From positions 3,100,001 to 3,164,000 of the forward strand of contig JAILWY010000012.1 in assembly GCA_022113835.1 (NCBI GenBank): 64,000 nucleotides of DNA, in the 5' to 3' direction. Below, piece after piece: positions 1 to 10,034 of the stretch (position 1 is its first letter; the number at the start of each line of letters is the position of its first letter). The DNA is from Atopsyche davidsoni (taxonomy: Eukaryota; Arthropoda; Insecta; Trichoptera; Hydrobiosidae). Below the pieces are notes generated by a model, which saw only the letters and a list, made by a program, of their open reading frames with translations, was not told the DNA's origin and did no database searches. A program made the translations under genes and the position numbers.

Positions 1-904
1 ATTTTAAACCTCGCGCTTGTTTAAATACTAGATTTCTTTGTGTAATCCGATAACCAGGAAACTAAAGTATATTTTACGATTGTGAGCACAGTTAATAAAT
101 AATTAGTTGATTGCCAAATTTTAATATGTTTTGAGTGCGTAATCTTCTAAAAATACTTTTCTTTGTTCTGAAACCGTATAAAGACCAGTGAGAGCCCCCA
201 AAGGGCCAGTGTGTGTGTTCGACGAGTGTTCGAAGTGTCTTCTTGGGGTAACTATGCCCGAAGACAGCACTCCGGTGAGATGTAAATTGCGATCTTATCG
301 TTAATATCCGGCGAGGTTATGAAAGGTTCATTCCCGCTGTGATGATCATAAGGACCTTACAAACCCTTATGAGTGGAAAAGCAACGCGCGTAGAAACCAC
401 GTCCGCGTGCGTGAAGATACGACCACGGTTTGGCGTATTCTGTGCTAATATCGCGTCAGGTGACGTAAATATCGTGGGAGGTTCCGCACACCTCACTGAA
501 TATACCGCCGCGAGTTCGGAAGTATATTGTGACGGATTGTCACGCAGTTTTAAATTACCGACCCATGTGTCGGCTCAAAGGTGAAGTAAAAGTGTTAAAT
601 GTAACATGTCTGGAAATCATATATTGTAATCAAGTTTATAATAAAGTTTAAATAAAAGATTACAAGAAAGAAGTCTTTGAATCACCTAATATACAGTCCA
701 CTGATAGCTTATGAACCTTGGCGAATTTGTAAGCTAAACATCGAAGAAACAGAACGTCTGCCAGTGTCTTGAGAACTATACCTGGTAGCGTCGTCAACAA
801 CCAGCTCAATTTGATTAATAGTTAATCTTACCAATAAACTATTAAACCACATTCATCTAACGCCAATATAAAGATAGTATAGAATTTTTGATATTGACAT
901 CATT
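1..904. other. Gene-poor left edge with a weak candidate transcription unit
   Basis: No recognised gene. On the + strand, a TATAAAG at 177-183 is followed by a stretch of near-balanced composition (about 190-590). That stretch holds an open frame whose first ATG is at 342 and which ends at 584 (80 codons from the ATG). Two AATAAA signals follow at 640-645 and 651-656. The order TATA, ORF, polyadenylation signal fits a small transcription unit or a non-coding RNA. The predicted protein has no motif I recognise, and an open frame of this size is expected by chance in such composition. Treat it as a candidate only. Confidence 0.2.
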
Positions 905-1022
905 TTCAATCTTTTTGACAGAGTATTTTGTGGAATTCCATTTTAATAGTTTAACAAAAATCATTTTGTGATTTTTCCACCTGTATAATTTTATTGGTGA
1001 CAGGTTTCGTCAACGTGAAAAT
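905..1022 (-). mobile_element. MITE family copy A, truncated
   Basis: The left part carries the terminal inverted repeat of the family (gacagagtattttgtggaa, then ttccattttaata). It is followed by the internal block with tgatttttccac, ttggtgaca and gtcaacgtgaaa, which is the reverse complement of the internal block in the copies at 19.5 and 51.0 kb. The right terminal repeat is missing, so the copy is broken at about 1022. The strand given is relative to the 51.0-kb copy. The element carries no coding sequence; a non-autonomous DNA transposon is the likely class. Confidence 0.6.
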
Positions 1023-1644
1023 ATTGTTTTTAAAATGTCTATGTGATTAATTATATTGTCTGTTTTGGTAATAATTTTCGACATCCATCAAAATAAGGCT
1101 AAATAAATAAATAATAACTTTTTTTATAATAATATAATATAATATATTTAAATATAAAAATAACTTTAATCTTATTATATTTTAGATAAATTGAACCAAC
1201 AAGTCTTAAGTGTGTTTACTTTGAGATATTGAAATGTAGGAGTAAATTTTTGCGGTTTCTACTTTACAACACTCTTCAATATTAACTTCTTAAGTAAAGT
1301 CTGTTCAAATATTTTTATTAAACGGCGCCGAGTTTAGATTCCTATTGATCAAAAAGAAGTTTACTTCAAAAAAATAAAATTGAATTACTTTGAAATATGA
1401 ACAGAGAGCGAAATTTACTGATTCATTGTGTAGAATGATCAGTGACGTGACGTGAATTTAAAGTGAGAAAAAATATATAATTACTTACAATGCTGTTATG
1501 TTTTTTTTTTATTGTAATGAAATTATAGTTAGTGCGTTTAGAGTGCATATTCAATAAGAGTTTTAAATAAATTACAAATCAATATAAAAATTTCATTATG
1601 TAACAACTCACAAAAGTAATCTTACCTTATAACAATTATTTTTA
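1023..1644. other. AT-rich non-coding stretch
   Basis: The sequence is strongly AT-rich, with a TA/TTA-rich tract near 1120-1165 and a T run at 1500-1510. I see no coding frame, RNA gene or repeat I can name. It ends in a pyrimidine/AT tract followed by TTTTTAG at about 1639-1645, which could act as a splice acceptor for the candidate exon that follows. Confidence 0.4.
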
Positions 1645-1645
1645 G

Positions 1646-1919
1646 AACGAAGCACTGCAATCAGAAAAAAAGCAGATCGAAACGTGTTTTGAAGCTATTG
1701 CCAATAATTTTTTTGCTTATATTTTCGCATTTGGCTTACTGTACACAATGTTTAATTGAAAACACGTATCATGAAAAATTTACCCCTTCGATAAAAAGAT
1801 ACCGTAAACCCGGACCACTTTGCCATGAGGCAGTCAGTGAAAATATTTTTGCATCATTGAATTGTTTGTCAGAGGCACTCCTATGGTTCACTTGGTCTAA
1901 AAAATACGGCGAGTGAGTC
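1646..1919 (+). other. Candidate exon with signal-peptide-like segment (unproven)
   Basis: After a possible acceptor (TTTTTAG ending at 1645) one frame stays open to the TGA at 1917-1919, giving about 90 residues. It contains a basic stretch (KKSRSKR), then a hydrophobic run KLLPIIFLLIFSHLAYC resembling a secretory signal peptide with a small-residue cleavage region, then a polar part with three cysteines (C at LC, NC and QC contexts). There is no ATG ahead of the hydrophobic run, only TTG at 1689, so it cannot be a complete single-exon gene. It could equally be a chance frame. No family was recognised. Confidence 0.15.
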
Positions 1920-3108
1920 GCCGATAATCGTTTACGAGCGTACAGCGCAGCTCTACGTCGGGAGATGTTTACTTTTGTAATAGGCTAAGTTTGAAGAAAG
2001 CTTTTGTGGAAACTCCCAAGTTTATGACATCAAACTCCGCCGAATATCCACAGGCGCGCCGTGAAAGTTTTTACGTTAGTTGAAAAGCCGCTCTTACTCG
2101 CGGATTTATCCGCCCCGAGACAACTCATTATTTTCGCTATTTTTTCCGAATCCACCTGAGTAAATTTTGAATTAGGTGTCAGTGATATACCTGAATTATT
2201 CATGAACACGGGAGGGCCTTCTGTTGATAGCAGCCCGAGACGTCCCGGAAAACTTCAAATGACAGTACAGATACAAAGTCGGGGATTTTCCCGTTTGTTG
2301 TTAGACATCCCCTTAATGATATTTTGTATACATCTACAATAGACACGCGTGTTTTACATATAACTGCGTGTTTTTTTATATTATAACTAAGAATTTGTTG
2401 CAGTTTTAAATTATCATTCAATAATAAATAAAAGAAAATATTCCGAGAAGCTACAGAATACGGAGCCATAGTTTGTTGACGCCGGTAATTGAAAATGCCG
2501 GGTCAGGTAACGGGGCTTACAAACTAGAAGCCTGGCTTGCCTTGATGGGATTTTACTCTGTAATTACAATAAATTAATTTTACAGCAAATAACTAGTATT
2601 TATAAATGAAAAAATTGCTTCTATCTGCTGTTTGCTGTTTGATTAAAATTTAGGTAGTAAGCAATTTTTTTTTTGCTGGAGAATAAATACGCACAAAGCT
2701 GCTTTTTAAGCCTTAATAAATTGTTCTTATAACAACAAAAAAAGGATAATATTCAAATAACACATAAATAAATATTGAAAACATGTAGGAGGTAGATTTT
2801 TTTTGAGAATGCTCAAAGAGTATCTGCTTTTGATTTGACGCAATTGTTTTTATAAATCTTTGTATTCATGTAATGTTTTTTTTTTTCTTTGATAATTAAA
2901 AAAAATGCCTAGAAAATTTTTGGTGTCATTTTAACCTTCAGTCGCAGTGATCAGTACTGTAAACAACATCGGTAAGACGTAAATGAAATAAAATGATTAA
3001 TTTTTGTTTTCCCTGTGCCTTCATGAAATATAATTTTGACGATAAGTTTTCAGTGAGTTTTGAAAATTAAATACATAAAATAAATATTTATCAAGGTGCT
3101 TTTAGCGT
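1920..3108. other. Non-coding, mixed composition
   Basis: The first part (about 1920-2300) is closer to balanced composition, with several CpG-containing words (for example gcgcgccgtg at 2056), and then gives way to AT-rich DNA. No sizeable frame with recognisable protein features was seen on either strand, and I could not assign any repeat family. Confidence 0.35.
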
Positions 3109-3842
3109 ATGGCATCATTAAAACTCGTATTTAGTACTATAAACGACGTCGTCACAGCACAGTATATATTTACCATAGGTTTGTCAAGTATATTGCACGT
3201 GCGGTGTAGAGTGGTATCCGACATTAAGTCATGGCATGGAGTTCAGTCATCCAATATACGGTTGTCTGTTACAGTAACTGAGGATGTCCAAAGTAAAAAA
3301 TTAAAGCATGCAAAAAAATCATCTAGTTTTCATTACGAAACATCATACTGTATATTATTCAAGAATCGTACACTTGACAGGTGCAACATATCAAAGTATA
3401 GTGCAGTAATTTTCTTGTGTACGGCTTGTAAAGCTAGCAGGCGTATTAGTAAGTGTTTGCATGATAAAATCATAGTGTAGTGCACTATCATCCATTGTGC
3501 GTTTGTACGGTGTGTGGTATCATTGCAATCAGTCAAGCACAGTATACTGTTTTGTTAGCGAGAAACGGTCGTAGTATAGTACACACATCCAATATACAAC
3601 GCAAACTCTGTGACATTCCAATATTGCTTGGCCGCATCTCCGTGCATTCCTTCAGCCCGCATTATACATTCCGTAAGGCTTACGAGGTACGCCCTCGGGA
3701 GGTTCGGGAAGTGATTCTATTGTTGTTATTTAGAAGACGGGCGATCCTTGCAAGGACGGCGACTACAAATGTACCAGTTAGTCTAGTGCTTCTGGAAGGT
3801 TCCGCCGCGAAAATCCCCTGCCGCCCTGAAACTTTATTTAAG
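3109..3842 (+). other. Candidate exon region ending at a strong splice-donor motif
   Basis: Two adjacent open frames (3109-3480, 123 codons from ATG; 3480-3854) fill a stretch that is less AT-rich than its surroundings. At 3841-3848 the sequence reads AAG then GTGAGT, a near-ideal insect 5' splice site. Neither predicted peptide has a recognised domain, and the word catccaatatac occurs twice (near 3249 and 3587). One possibility is a non-coding or partly coding first exon whose donor is at 3842/3843. The alternative is chance open frames in balanced DNA. I favour neither strongly. Confidence 0.18.
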
Positions 3843-3854
3843 GTGAGTCAATAA

Positions 3855-5240
3855 AATTAAATAAATCAATTTAATGGCCATTTCCACGCCCGAGGCTTCG
3901 GGAATTACACCGAATAAAGATTTATTGAATGAACTAAAATCTTGTTTACTGTCTCGCGCTAAGATTTTTAGTGTGTTACTTTCTCTGTCGCGAATAATAT
4001 GACCGCAAAAAAATTTCGCTCCATTGAGACCTTTTCTGATGCTTTAGTATTGTAAATTGTTCATCGCCTTTCTACTCATAAAATAAAAAAAAACGATATT
4101 ATATTAACACCGTACATGGTTGGGAAGTAAAATACATATTTCAAAATTGAATAGATGTAAATTCGGTATATATACATTGATTTTTCTTATGAAACGATAT
4201 AAAATATAACAAAGTGCTCAAGGAATACTTCATAACAAAATCTTTTCAAACACGCAATTTCTATGTAAGGATTCGTTTTTGTGAAACGTATAGTCGTTTA
4301 TTTGTGTCAAAATAAAATATACTTCACAACCAAGTATTTATTTTCATTTTTTAAAATATGGTTTGTTTATTTAAATATTTTTGTCGCTATGCATTATAAG
4401 TTTACCGGCCCCGAAAAATAAAAAAAAAACACACTTCTAGCATTGTAATAATTTACAAATTTCAAAATATTTACAAGCTAGACAATTTTATATAGTTAAT
4501 TTTTAATTTGCGCCGATTAAAAATATTCGGTGCTTCTGTTTATATAATTTTTTTTGTGATCCAAGTCACCTTTATTGACTGAACAGTTTGGATTATTTCA
4601 ATAATGATAATAGGTTGTATTATTATGAAAATATTCACAATATTTATATTTTGCAATTTACACTATATTAAGAGTATTTGTAAGTATGAAATTAAAAAGT
4701 AATAAGTGCTAACGTGTATAGTTTTTCACTAACAAATACGAACATACCTATCGGTCATAATTTTTTCCGCTTAAAGATATGCTTTATAATCAACATTTAT
4801 TAGCATTTTAAATCACAAAATTTTATAATATATTATTTTGTTATATGCTAAATAAAATATTATTATTATAAATGGGTTATGATTATTTGTATCACATTTT
4901 TTTTTAGATTTTAAAATTATTGTTTTTGCATGTTTTCTTAAGCAAGCAAGCTAATTGCTTAGTTAATTAATGGAACTGGTATTTATTTTGTAATACTCCA
5001 TTTTATTATAATAAAATAAAACCAAGTGGTTTTGGAGACTACGTTTTATTTTAATTTAACCGAGAGCTTTTTCGCCGAACACGGCATCTTCAAGACTGAG
5101 TCTATACAGAAAAAAGCGAGCTTATACATAACAAATTCAACAGAAATACATGAATCATAGATTATACTACATTACAAGAAAATGGAAAAAATGCTTCTAT
5201 TGAGTGCTGTGAAACCCTATTAAAATGATATTAACAGCAT
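3855..5240. other. AT-rich non-coding stretch
   Basis: The composition is highly AT-rich with many homopolymer runs. Around 5040-5110 there is a less AT-rich block containing gccgaacacggcatcttcaa, which resembles the end of a dispersed repeat, but I found no second copy by eye. No coding or RNA gene is visible. Confidence 0.4.
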
Positions 5241-6560
5241 ACATTTTAATACTAGTTTGTGATGATTCCTGGTTGCCCTGGCCGCCATCTGAAAGCAATT
5301 AGTTTGAGTGCAGAATCACAGTGTATTTTTAAAAATATTATGAAGGTGATGCAGCTAATTGCTGTCTTCGATTTCATAAAATTTTTGATTAAATATAACG
5401 GCAGAGAGCTTTTTATCACAGGGCGCATCGAGGGGTGTGCATTCGGGGATTGTGCTTGATGGATTGTGTTTCCTGCTAATGCGAGGGATGTTCCGGGGCA
5501 GAGGGCCCGCGGGTGCAAGTCCCTGGGCGGTCGGGGCTCGACACGAGTATTGCGGGGGTGTCTTCAGCGAGAATACGGATGAAAACAGATTTCGATAATG
5601 CCTTTTCCATCTATAAGGAGCCCCAATACTCCAGTAATGCGATAAAAGCACACCGGGGGAGGACCGTTCTGTTTATTGTTTAAAAGACTCACTTTTCGAC
5701 TATGGGTGGCTTTCCCGCGGCGCAGACAGCGCGGGCGATAATTCACGAAGTGATGTGTGCTTTATCGAATCTTTTAATTCAATTTATTTTTTGTGCGCCT
5801 TCCCATTTAAATATATGATTTTATCCCGACCGCAGGATCGTAGGTACTCGCTGAAGGGAAATGATAGATTACCGGAGGCTCTGGGAGGGTGCATGTCACG
5901 GGCTCAGTCGCACATTCACAGCCGAGCCGAGCGGGCGACTCAATAAAAGTAGGCCTCCGCGAAAGCACGACTTCGACCGGTTTTGCTACGCAGACTATAT
6001 TAAACTAATGGCCCATCGACAAAAGCTCTTTACAAGATAATGTACATACGCTAAGACTGGAAAGACATTGTACAACGCAGCGAAATCTTCAAGACTGCCA
6101 GCGCGAGCAATAAATAGCATAATATTCCATTGACGATGTAATAAATATGAGACGTTTGACTCATAACTTCAGCGAAAATAGTCACAAAGGCAAAAGCGAG
6201 GCTCAACTGATAAAATGCCTTTGGATGGATTATTTGTGATTTTAAGCGTTGCTTGGATTTTTAATGAACGTGCGACACGTGAGTCTCGGATGCCATGGAG
6301 TGTAGAGGGGGTGGGTTTTTTCTTCGGGTACATTTCCGGCTGCCTAATTAACCGGTAGTGCGCAATTAGCGTGAGGAGGCGGCGCCGAGCCGGGCCGTCG
6401 CGTGCTCGGCAATGGGAATAATAAGTCTCTTTGCAGCCACGTCGGAAGTAGGTTACAGCTCGCTATGAAGCCTCCTTCTCTGCACACTTGCACTACAGCG
6501 CGGATTGGATTTCTGCAATGCCGAGGATATTAAATGCGAGACGGGAAGTTTTGTAAATTT
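5241..6560. other. Extended island of near-balanced composition
   Basis: This is the largest non-repeat island in the window, with GC-rich cores at about 5460-5560, 5690-5740, 5860-5960 and 6280-6560 (including ggaggcggcgccgagccggg near 6375). Overlapping short frames exist on both strands but none shows a domain, signal peptide or convincing splice context. It resembles the other balanced islands in the window. Conserved non-coding DNA, an unrecognised untranslated exon or an old repeat are all possible; comparison with related genomes would separate these. Confidence 0.3.
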
Positions 6561-6649
6561 ACGAAGCAGCCTTTCACTATTATGATTAAATATTTCTTAC
6601 GTAAACTCGTATTTTCTGAAAATAATCAAGATTTGAATTTTCAACAAAA

Positions 6650-7118
6650 ATGCTGCAAAAGATTGCCTCTCCTCATAAGAGGTTGCTGACTATTTCCTCG
6701 AACATATCCTGGGTCAGTCTCACCAACCCGGCTGCATTTCCGATCTACAGTACAGTACTTCTTCCAATGGACCTTTTCCCTTCGATTTTTCTTTGGATAA
6801 TCAGTTGGAGGGTGCCATACTTATTGTTACGAAAAATGTGCCCAAAATAGGAGACATTCCGTTTCTTTACCAACGTCAAGAGTTCCCTATATTTGCGCAT
6901 TCTGTGAAAGACTCTTTCATTTATACAGCCACATTTTTGCTGCCTCAATTTTTCGCACAGTAGCTGTCTTGAGTGTCCAAGCTTCGACTCCATAAAGAAG
7001 AACTGAGACGACATAACATTTGGTGAATCTCAAGCGAGATTCCAGGGCTATATCTTTTGAGCATAGTACTTTTTCAAAATTATTAAATGTACTGCGTGCT
7101 GTCTCAATCCTCACTGTA
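6650..7118 (-). mobile_element. RTE-like LINE relic, 3' part, interrupted by the large LINE
   Basis: Read on the minus strand, this is the end of an endonuclease-reverse transcriptase of the RTE-like type widespread in insects. Recognisable pieces are RIETARSTFNNFEKVL, then LRFTKCYVVSVLLYGVEAWT with an aromatic/aliphatic core typical of the region after the palm, then KRNVSYFGHIFRN and LQLIIQRKIEGKR near the C-terminus. One frameshift separates the piece ending at about 6917 from the piece ending at 6745, and the distal part toward 6650 is further decayed. The frame continues upstream on the other side of the LINE insertion at 13839. It is a non-functional fossil. Confidence 0.8.
7108..7118. 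repeat. Target-site duplication, left copy
   Basis: The 11-bp sequence tcctcactgta recurs exactly at 13839-13849, directly after the poly(A) tail of the large LINE. The match could be up to 13 bp, because two adenines just before it cannot be told apart from the tail. It defines the left edge of the insertion. Confidence 0.85.
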
Positions 7119-7359
7119 GAACTGTAGAACTTTCTCCAAGCATTTGTTGAGTGAAGACGTGTTTAATTTCTGCTCCATAAATTGTGCAAATTCTTAGTGC
7201 TAGCGCCGTGATTTGGAATTGAAATTTCTGTTGCCGATTAACGCAATCACAATATCTGTTACTTTAAGTTAAAACTGTGTACAGTGTTCAAATTAAAACA
7301 GTGTAAAACAATATCAAAACATTCAAAGTGTCTAGTTTGTTGACACTACCATTCCTGTT

Positions 7360-7425
7360 GGGCGCGCGCCGTCCGCCGCTCTGATTGGCCGACGCGCTCG
7401 AGCGCACCAACTGCGTAACTATTCG
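7360..7425. promoter_or_regulatory. GC-rich block with inverted CCAAT box near the LINE 5' end
   Basis: The block is a cluster of CpG words (ggcgcgcgccgtccgccgct) followed by ctgattggccgacgcg, which contains ATTGG, the reverse of CCAAT. It is the only strongly GC-rich block in the outer leader and stands about 240 bp inside the left duplication. A promoter role for the element or for a captured fragment is inferred from composition and position only. Confidence 0.25.
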
Positions 7426-7648
7426 CGGAATACCCACATCATATATTTTAGTTTATTTTAAATATTTTTTGTTGGTTATTCTAATTACACATATATTTTT
7501 CCCATCATCTTCACGATTACTTCCAGGATTGATCCTTGTGAGAGTCTCTCTTTCAATCATCAGCGAAAGCGTTACCTTATCGTAGATGCGTTGTTATTAC
7601 TAGTTACTACCGTAAACGAATGCCGTCTGTCACACATTAATCCCTCTT

Positions 7649-7748
7649 TTTTTATTTTATTTTAATTTTTACCTTGATTCTTTTTTTATTTATTTATTTT
7701 TATTTTATTTTATTTTATTTTATTTTATTTTATTTTTATTTTATTTTA

Positions 7749-7794
<46 letters not shown>

Positions 7795-7811
7795 TTTTTT
7801 TTTTTTTTTTA
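7649..7811. repeat. Microsatellite (TTTTA)n followed by (TTA)n and a T run
   Basis: Pentanucleotide TTTTA units run from about 7680 to 7752, then TTA units to about 7790, then a T run to 7810. A related T/A-rich lead-in starts near 7649. On the minus strand it reads as TAAAA and TAA repeats, which is what an expanded, slipped poly(A)-type tail of a minus-strand retroelement would look like. Spontaneous expansion is equally possible. Confidence 0.85.
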
Positions 7812-8194
7812 AATATTTATTTATTGGGATTTTCATTATTATTTATAAACTATTACTAGGTGTAAGATAAATACTGCTGAACGATTCCGTACTATTATAA
7901 TTTTGTTCTGCTTCTTCTTAGTATTATAAATTTGTTTTATCCTCTCAGTTATTCCTTTCTTCCGTAGTTCCTCTATAATATATTAAAGCGCAGTTTACTA
8001 GAAACATCTCCACTGTGATCTGGGTCTTCGGGAAAGGCTGCACCCCAGTCTGACCGGAGGACTCCGGTTTCCAGAGGAATTAGGGACTCAAACCCAAAGT
8101 TGTGTGCTCCGGTGGCCGGGTGTACAGCATTTCGGTCACCGTTTGTACTGACGGTTGGGTGAGGTAACATAATAGTATACTGGAATCTTGTTGT

Positions 8195-8224
8195 GTTCGT
8201 TTAGAAGGGTAACCAATCCCAGAG
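8195..8224 (+). repeat. LINE leader sub-repeat, first unit
   Basis: The unit has the core agaagggtaaccaatccc, with gttcgt upstream and agag downstream. It recurs in slightly altered form at 8469-8501 (core agaagggtacccaatccct). Such duplications within LINE leaders often reflect promoter-unit duplication, but that role is inferred. Confidence 0.6.
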
Positions 8225-8468
8225 ATCAACATACTTGATTACCAGACTGGACGCATCTGGCAGCGAGCTGAGGGTACGCAACCTATCAGCTGGCGGCTTA
8301 GAGCGTTCTGTCCCCAGCTGCTGAGTTAGCGATCTCAGTTGTTGGCGCAGCGGAGATCGTGGACATCGGCATCTGAAGGATACGGAAACTGGAGTGCGAA
8401 GTCATCAGCCAGGTTCAACCAACTGCGGCTTTTGCTCATAGCGCTCTAGAGCTCAGTTACTCGGCTCC

Positions 8469-8501
8469 GTTCTTCGTGCAGAAGGGTACCCAATCCCTGA
8501 G
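8469..8501 (+). repeat. LINE leader sub-repeat, second unit
   Basis: This is the partner of the unit at 8195-8224, about 275 bp downstream and about 100 bp before the ORF1 start. The shared core is agaagggta, then ccaatcc and gag. Confidence 0.6.
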
Positions 8502-8597
8502 CTCGAGAGGAAGTCTATTTTTATATTAAGAAGGCACTGAGTGTGTGACTCACGGTTGCCCTTTCAACCACTCCCATAACTGAGAGGGCAAACAGCC

Positions 8598-10034
8598 ATG
8601 GCGGATCCACACACAACTCCTTCAGCAGAAAACCCCTTTGGAAAATCAAAAACCACGCCCAGATCGCCAGTTAGATCGAAAACTAGCCCCGAAATGAGCG
8701 AACGCATTCGCGCAACTAGACAACGAAAAGACGCACTAGAAATAAAAAAGCTACCCTGTCTTCTTAAACCAGTAAAAAATGCACAAATGATTAACTTAAC
8801 AAAAAAAGGAGAAAAAGAGCATAGCAAATCTACAAAGACTGCCACCGAGGACTTTCCTTCCCTGCCTTACTCTCCTATGTCACTCCCGACACGTGAAAAT
8901 ACAATTTCTCAAACTAATCCGTCAGCATCTTCCCCAGCAGCAGTTTTCAGCGTGAATGATATTTTGCGCAATGCCACATCAGGACTGAAAGTTGCCGAGC
9001 TTTTAAAGGGAAAAAGCACTATGACCAAAGAACAAAAAGAGGATATCTCAAGCGCATTCATCAACATTATCCAGCTGTGCGCAGAACTGAGTGAACAAGT
9101 ACACTCTCTCGAAATGAGCAAGGTGCTTGCAGAGCTTGAAAGCCATAAGACGCTCCTCGCCAAAGAAGAAGCTCACTCAAGAACACTTGTTGAATTGAAG
9201 ACGTCCTTTCAGCAAGACACAAGCAACACAAGAAAAACCTACGCTTCAAAAGTCAAGTCTCTTGAGCCCAGACACGTAGTGATTATATCCTCAAATGAAG
9301 AAGATGCAACACCAAAAGAAATAACAACCAAAATAAAGGAATGCATCAAACCTCAAACACTCAAAGTAGGAGTCACAAGCCTCTCTAATACGCGAAACAA
9401 TAAAGTCATCATAACATGTGCTCGACGAGACGACGCGGAAAAACTTACCGAAGCGATCCCTAAGGCATCCCAAGGGCGTCTCAATGCACGAGAAGGCACT
9501 TTGAGACGACCAATCATGATCCTAAAAGGAGTCGAAAACGAATACGTCTCAAACGTCGTAGAGACTATGATTGTGCAGAATGATACACTGTACAATATTA
9601 TAGGAGAAAATAAGCAAGACGACTTTATAAAAGTAATGCGAATCCACAAACAGCGAAATGACAGACTTAGCAACGTAATAATGGCCGTATCCAGCGGCAT
9701 TAGGAATGCAATGCTGAACTTGGGAAGGATTAACATTGGATTCACTCGGGTTCACGTTGAAGACGACTCGCCGCTTGTTCAATGCTTCAAGTGTCTAGGA
9801 TTTGGACACACCTCCACAAGATGCACGGAGTCCGCTGATAACAGATGCGCATATTGCGCTGGCAAACACAAGGCATCCGAATGCGACCTCAAAGAAGAAT
9901 CATCTAAGCACAAGTGTTGGAATTGCTTCAAGCTTAAACAAAAATTGACGAATCACAAAGCCTCGAGCCAGAACTGCCCATTTTTCAAGAAAATGGAAGA
10001 GAGAGCAATTCAACGCACCGATTATGGCTGCTAA
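8598..10034 (+). CDS. LINE ORF1, gag-like nucleic-acid-binding protein
   Basis: The 478-residue protein starts at an ATG in good context (agccATGg). The first 110 residues are basic, Ser/Thr/Pro-rich and probably disordered. Residues about 160-215 are rich in Leu, Glu and Lys and could form a coiled coil for multimerisation. Residues about 225-390 form the folded middle typical of insect LINE gags (start EPRHVVII). The C-terminus has three zinc knuckles: C396-C399-H404-C409, C417-C420-H424-C429 and C440-C443-H453-C460; the third is the stretched variant common in the I/LOA/R1 groups. By family knowledge it binds element RNA and forms the particle that returns ORF2 to DNA. The frame has no breaks. 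It overlaps ORF2 by 11 nt, and its TAA stop lies just after the ORF2 ATG. Confidence 0.93.
   Translation: MADPHTTPSAENPFGKSKTTPRSPVRSKTSPEMSERIRATRQRKDALEIKKLPCLLKPVKNAQMINLTKKGEKEHSKSTKTATEDFPSLPYSPMSLPTRENTISQTNPSASSPAAVFSVNDILRNATSGLKVAELLKGKSTMTKEQKEDISSAFINIIQLCAELSEQVHSLEMSKVLAELESHKTLLAKEEAHSRTLVELKTSFQQDTSNTRKTYASKVKSLEPRHVVIISSNEEDATPKEITTKIKECIKPQTLKVGVTSLSNTRNNKVIITCARRDDAEKLTEAIPKASQGRLNAREGTLRRPIMILKGVENEYVSNVVETMIVQNDTLYNIIGENKQDDFIKVMRIHKQRNDRLSNVIMAVSSGIRNAMLNLGRINIGFTRVHVEDDSPLVQCFKCLGFGHTSTRCTESADNRCAYCAGKHKASECDLKEESSKHKCWNCFKLKQKLTNHKASSQNCPFFKKMEERAIQRTDYGC

Larger units (their letters stand above)
7119..8597 (+). other. LINE 5' leader / untranslated region
   Basis: This is about 1.48 kb between the left duplication and the ORF1 ATG, with no sizeable coding frame. 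It contains a GC-rich block with an ATTGG (inverted CCAAT) at 7360-7425, a large TTTTA/TTA microsatellite at 7649-7811, and a balanced segment 7990-8590. The last part carries two related sub-repeats (8195-8224 and 8469-8501). Only the part from about 7880 onward looks like typical LINE leader. The outer part is assigned because of the flanking duplication. Confidence 0.65.

Noticed and set aside
6650..6850. + strand frame of 66 codons
   Set aside because: Antisense to the RTE-like relic, whose similarity is on the minus strand.
7674..7859. Frame coding for a long tyrosine/phenylalanine run
   Set aside because: It is the translation of the TTTTA/TTA microsatellite.
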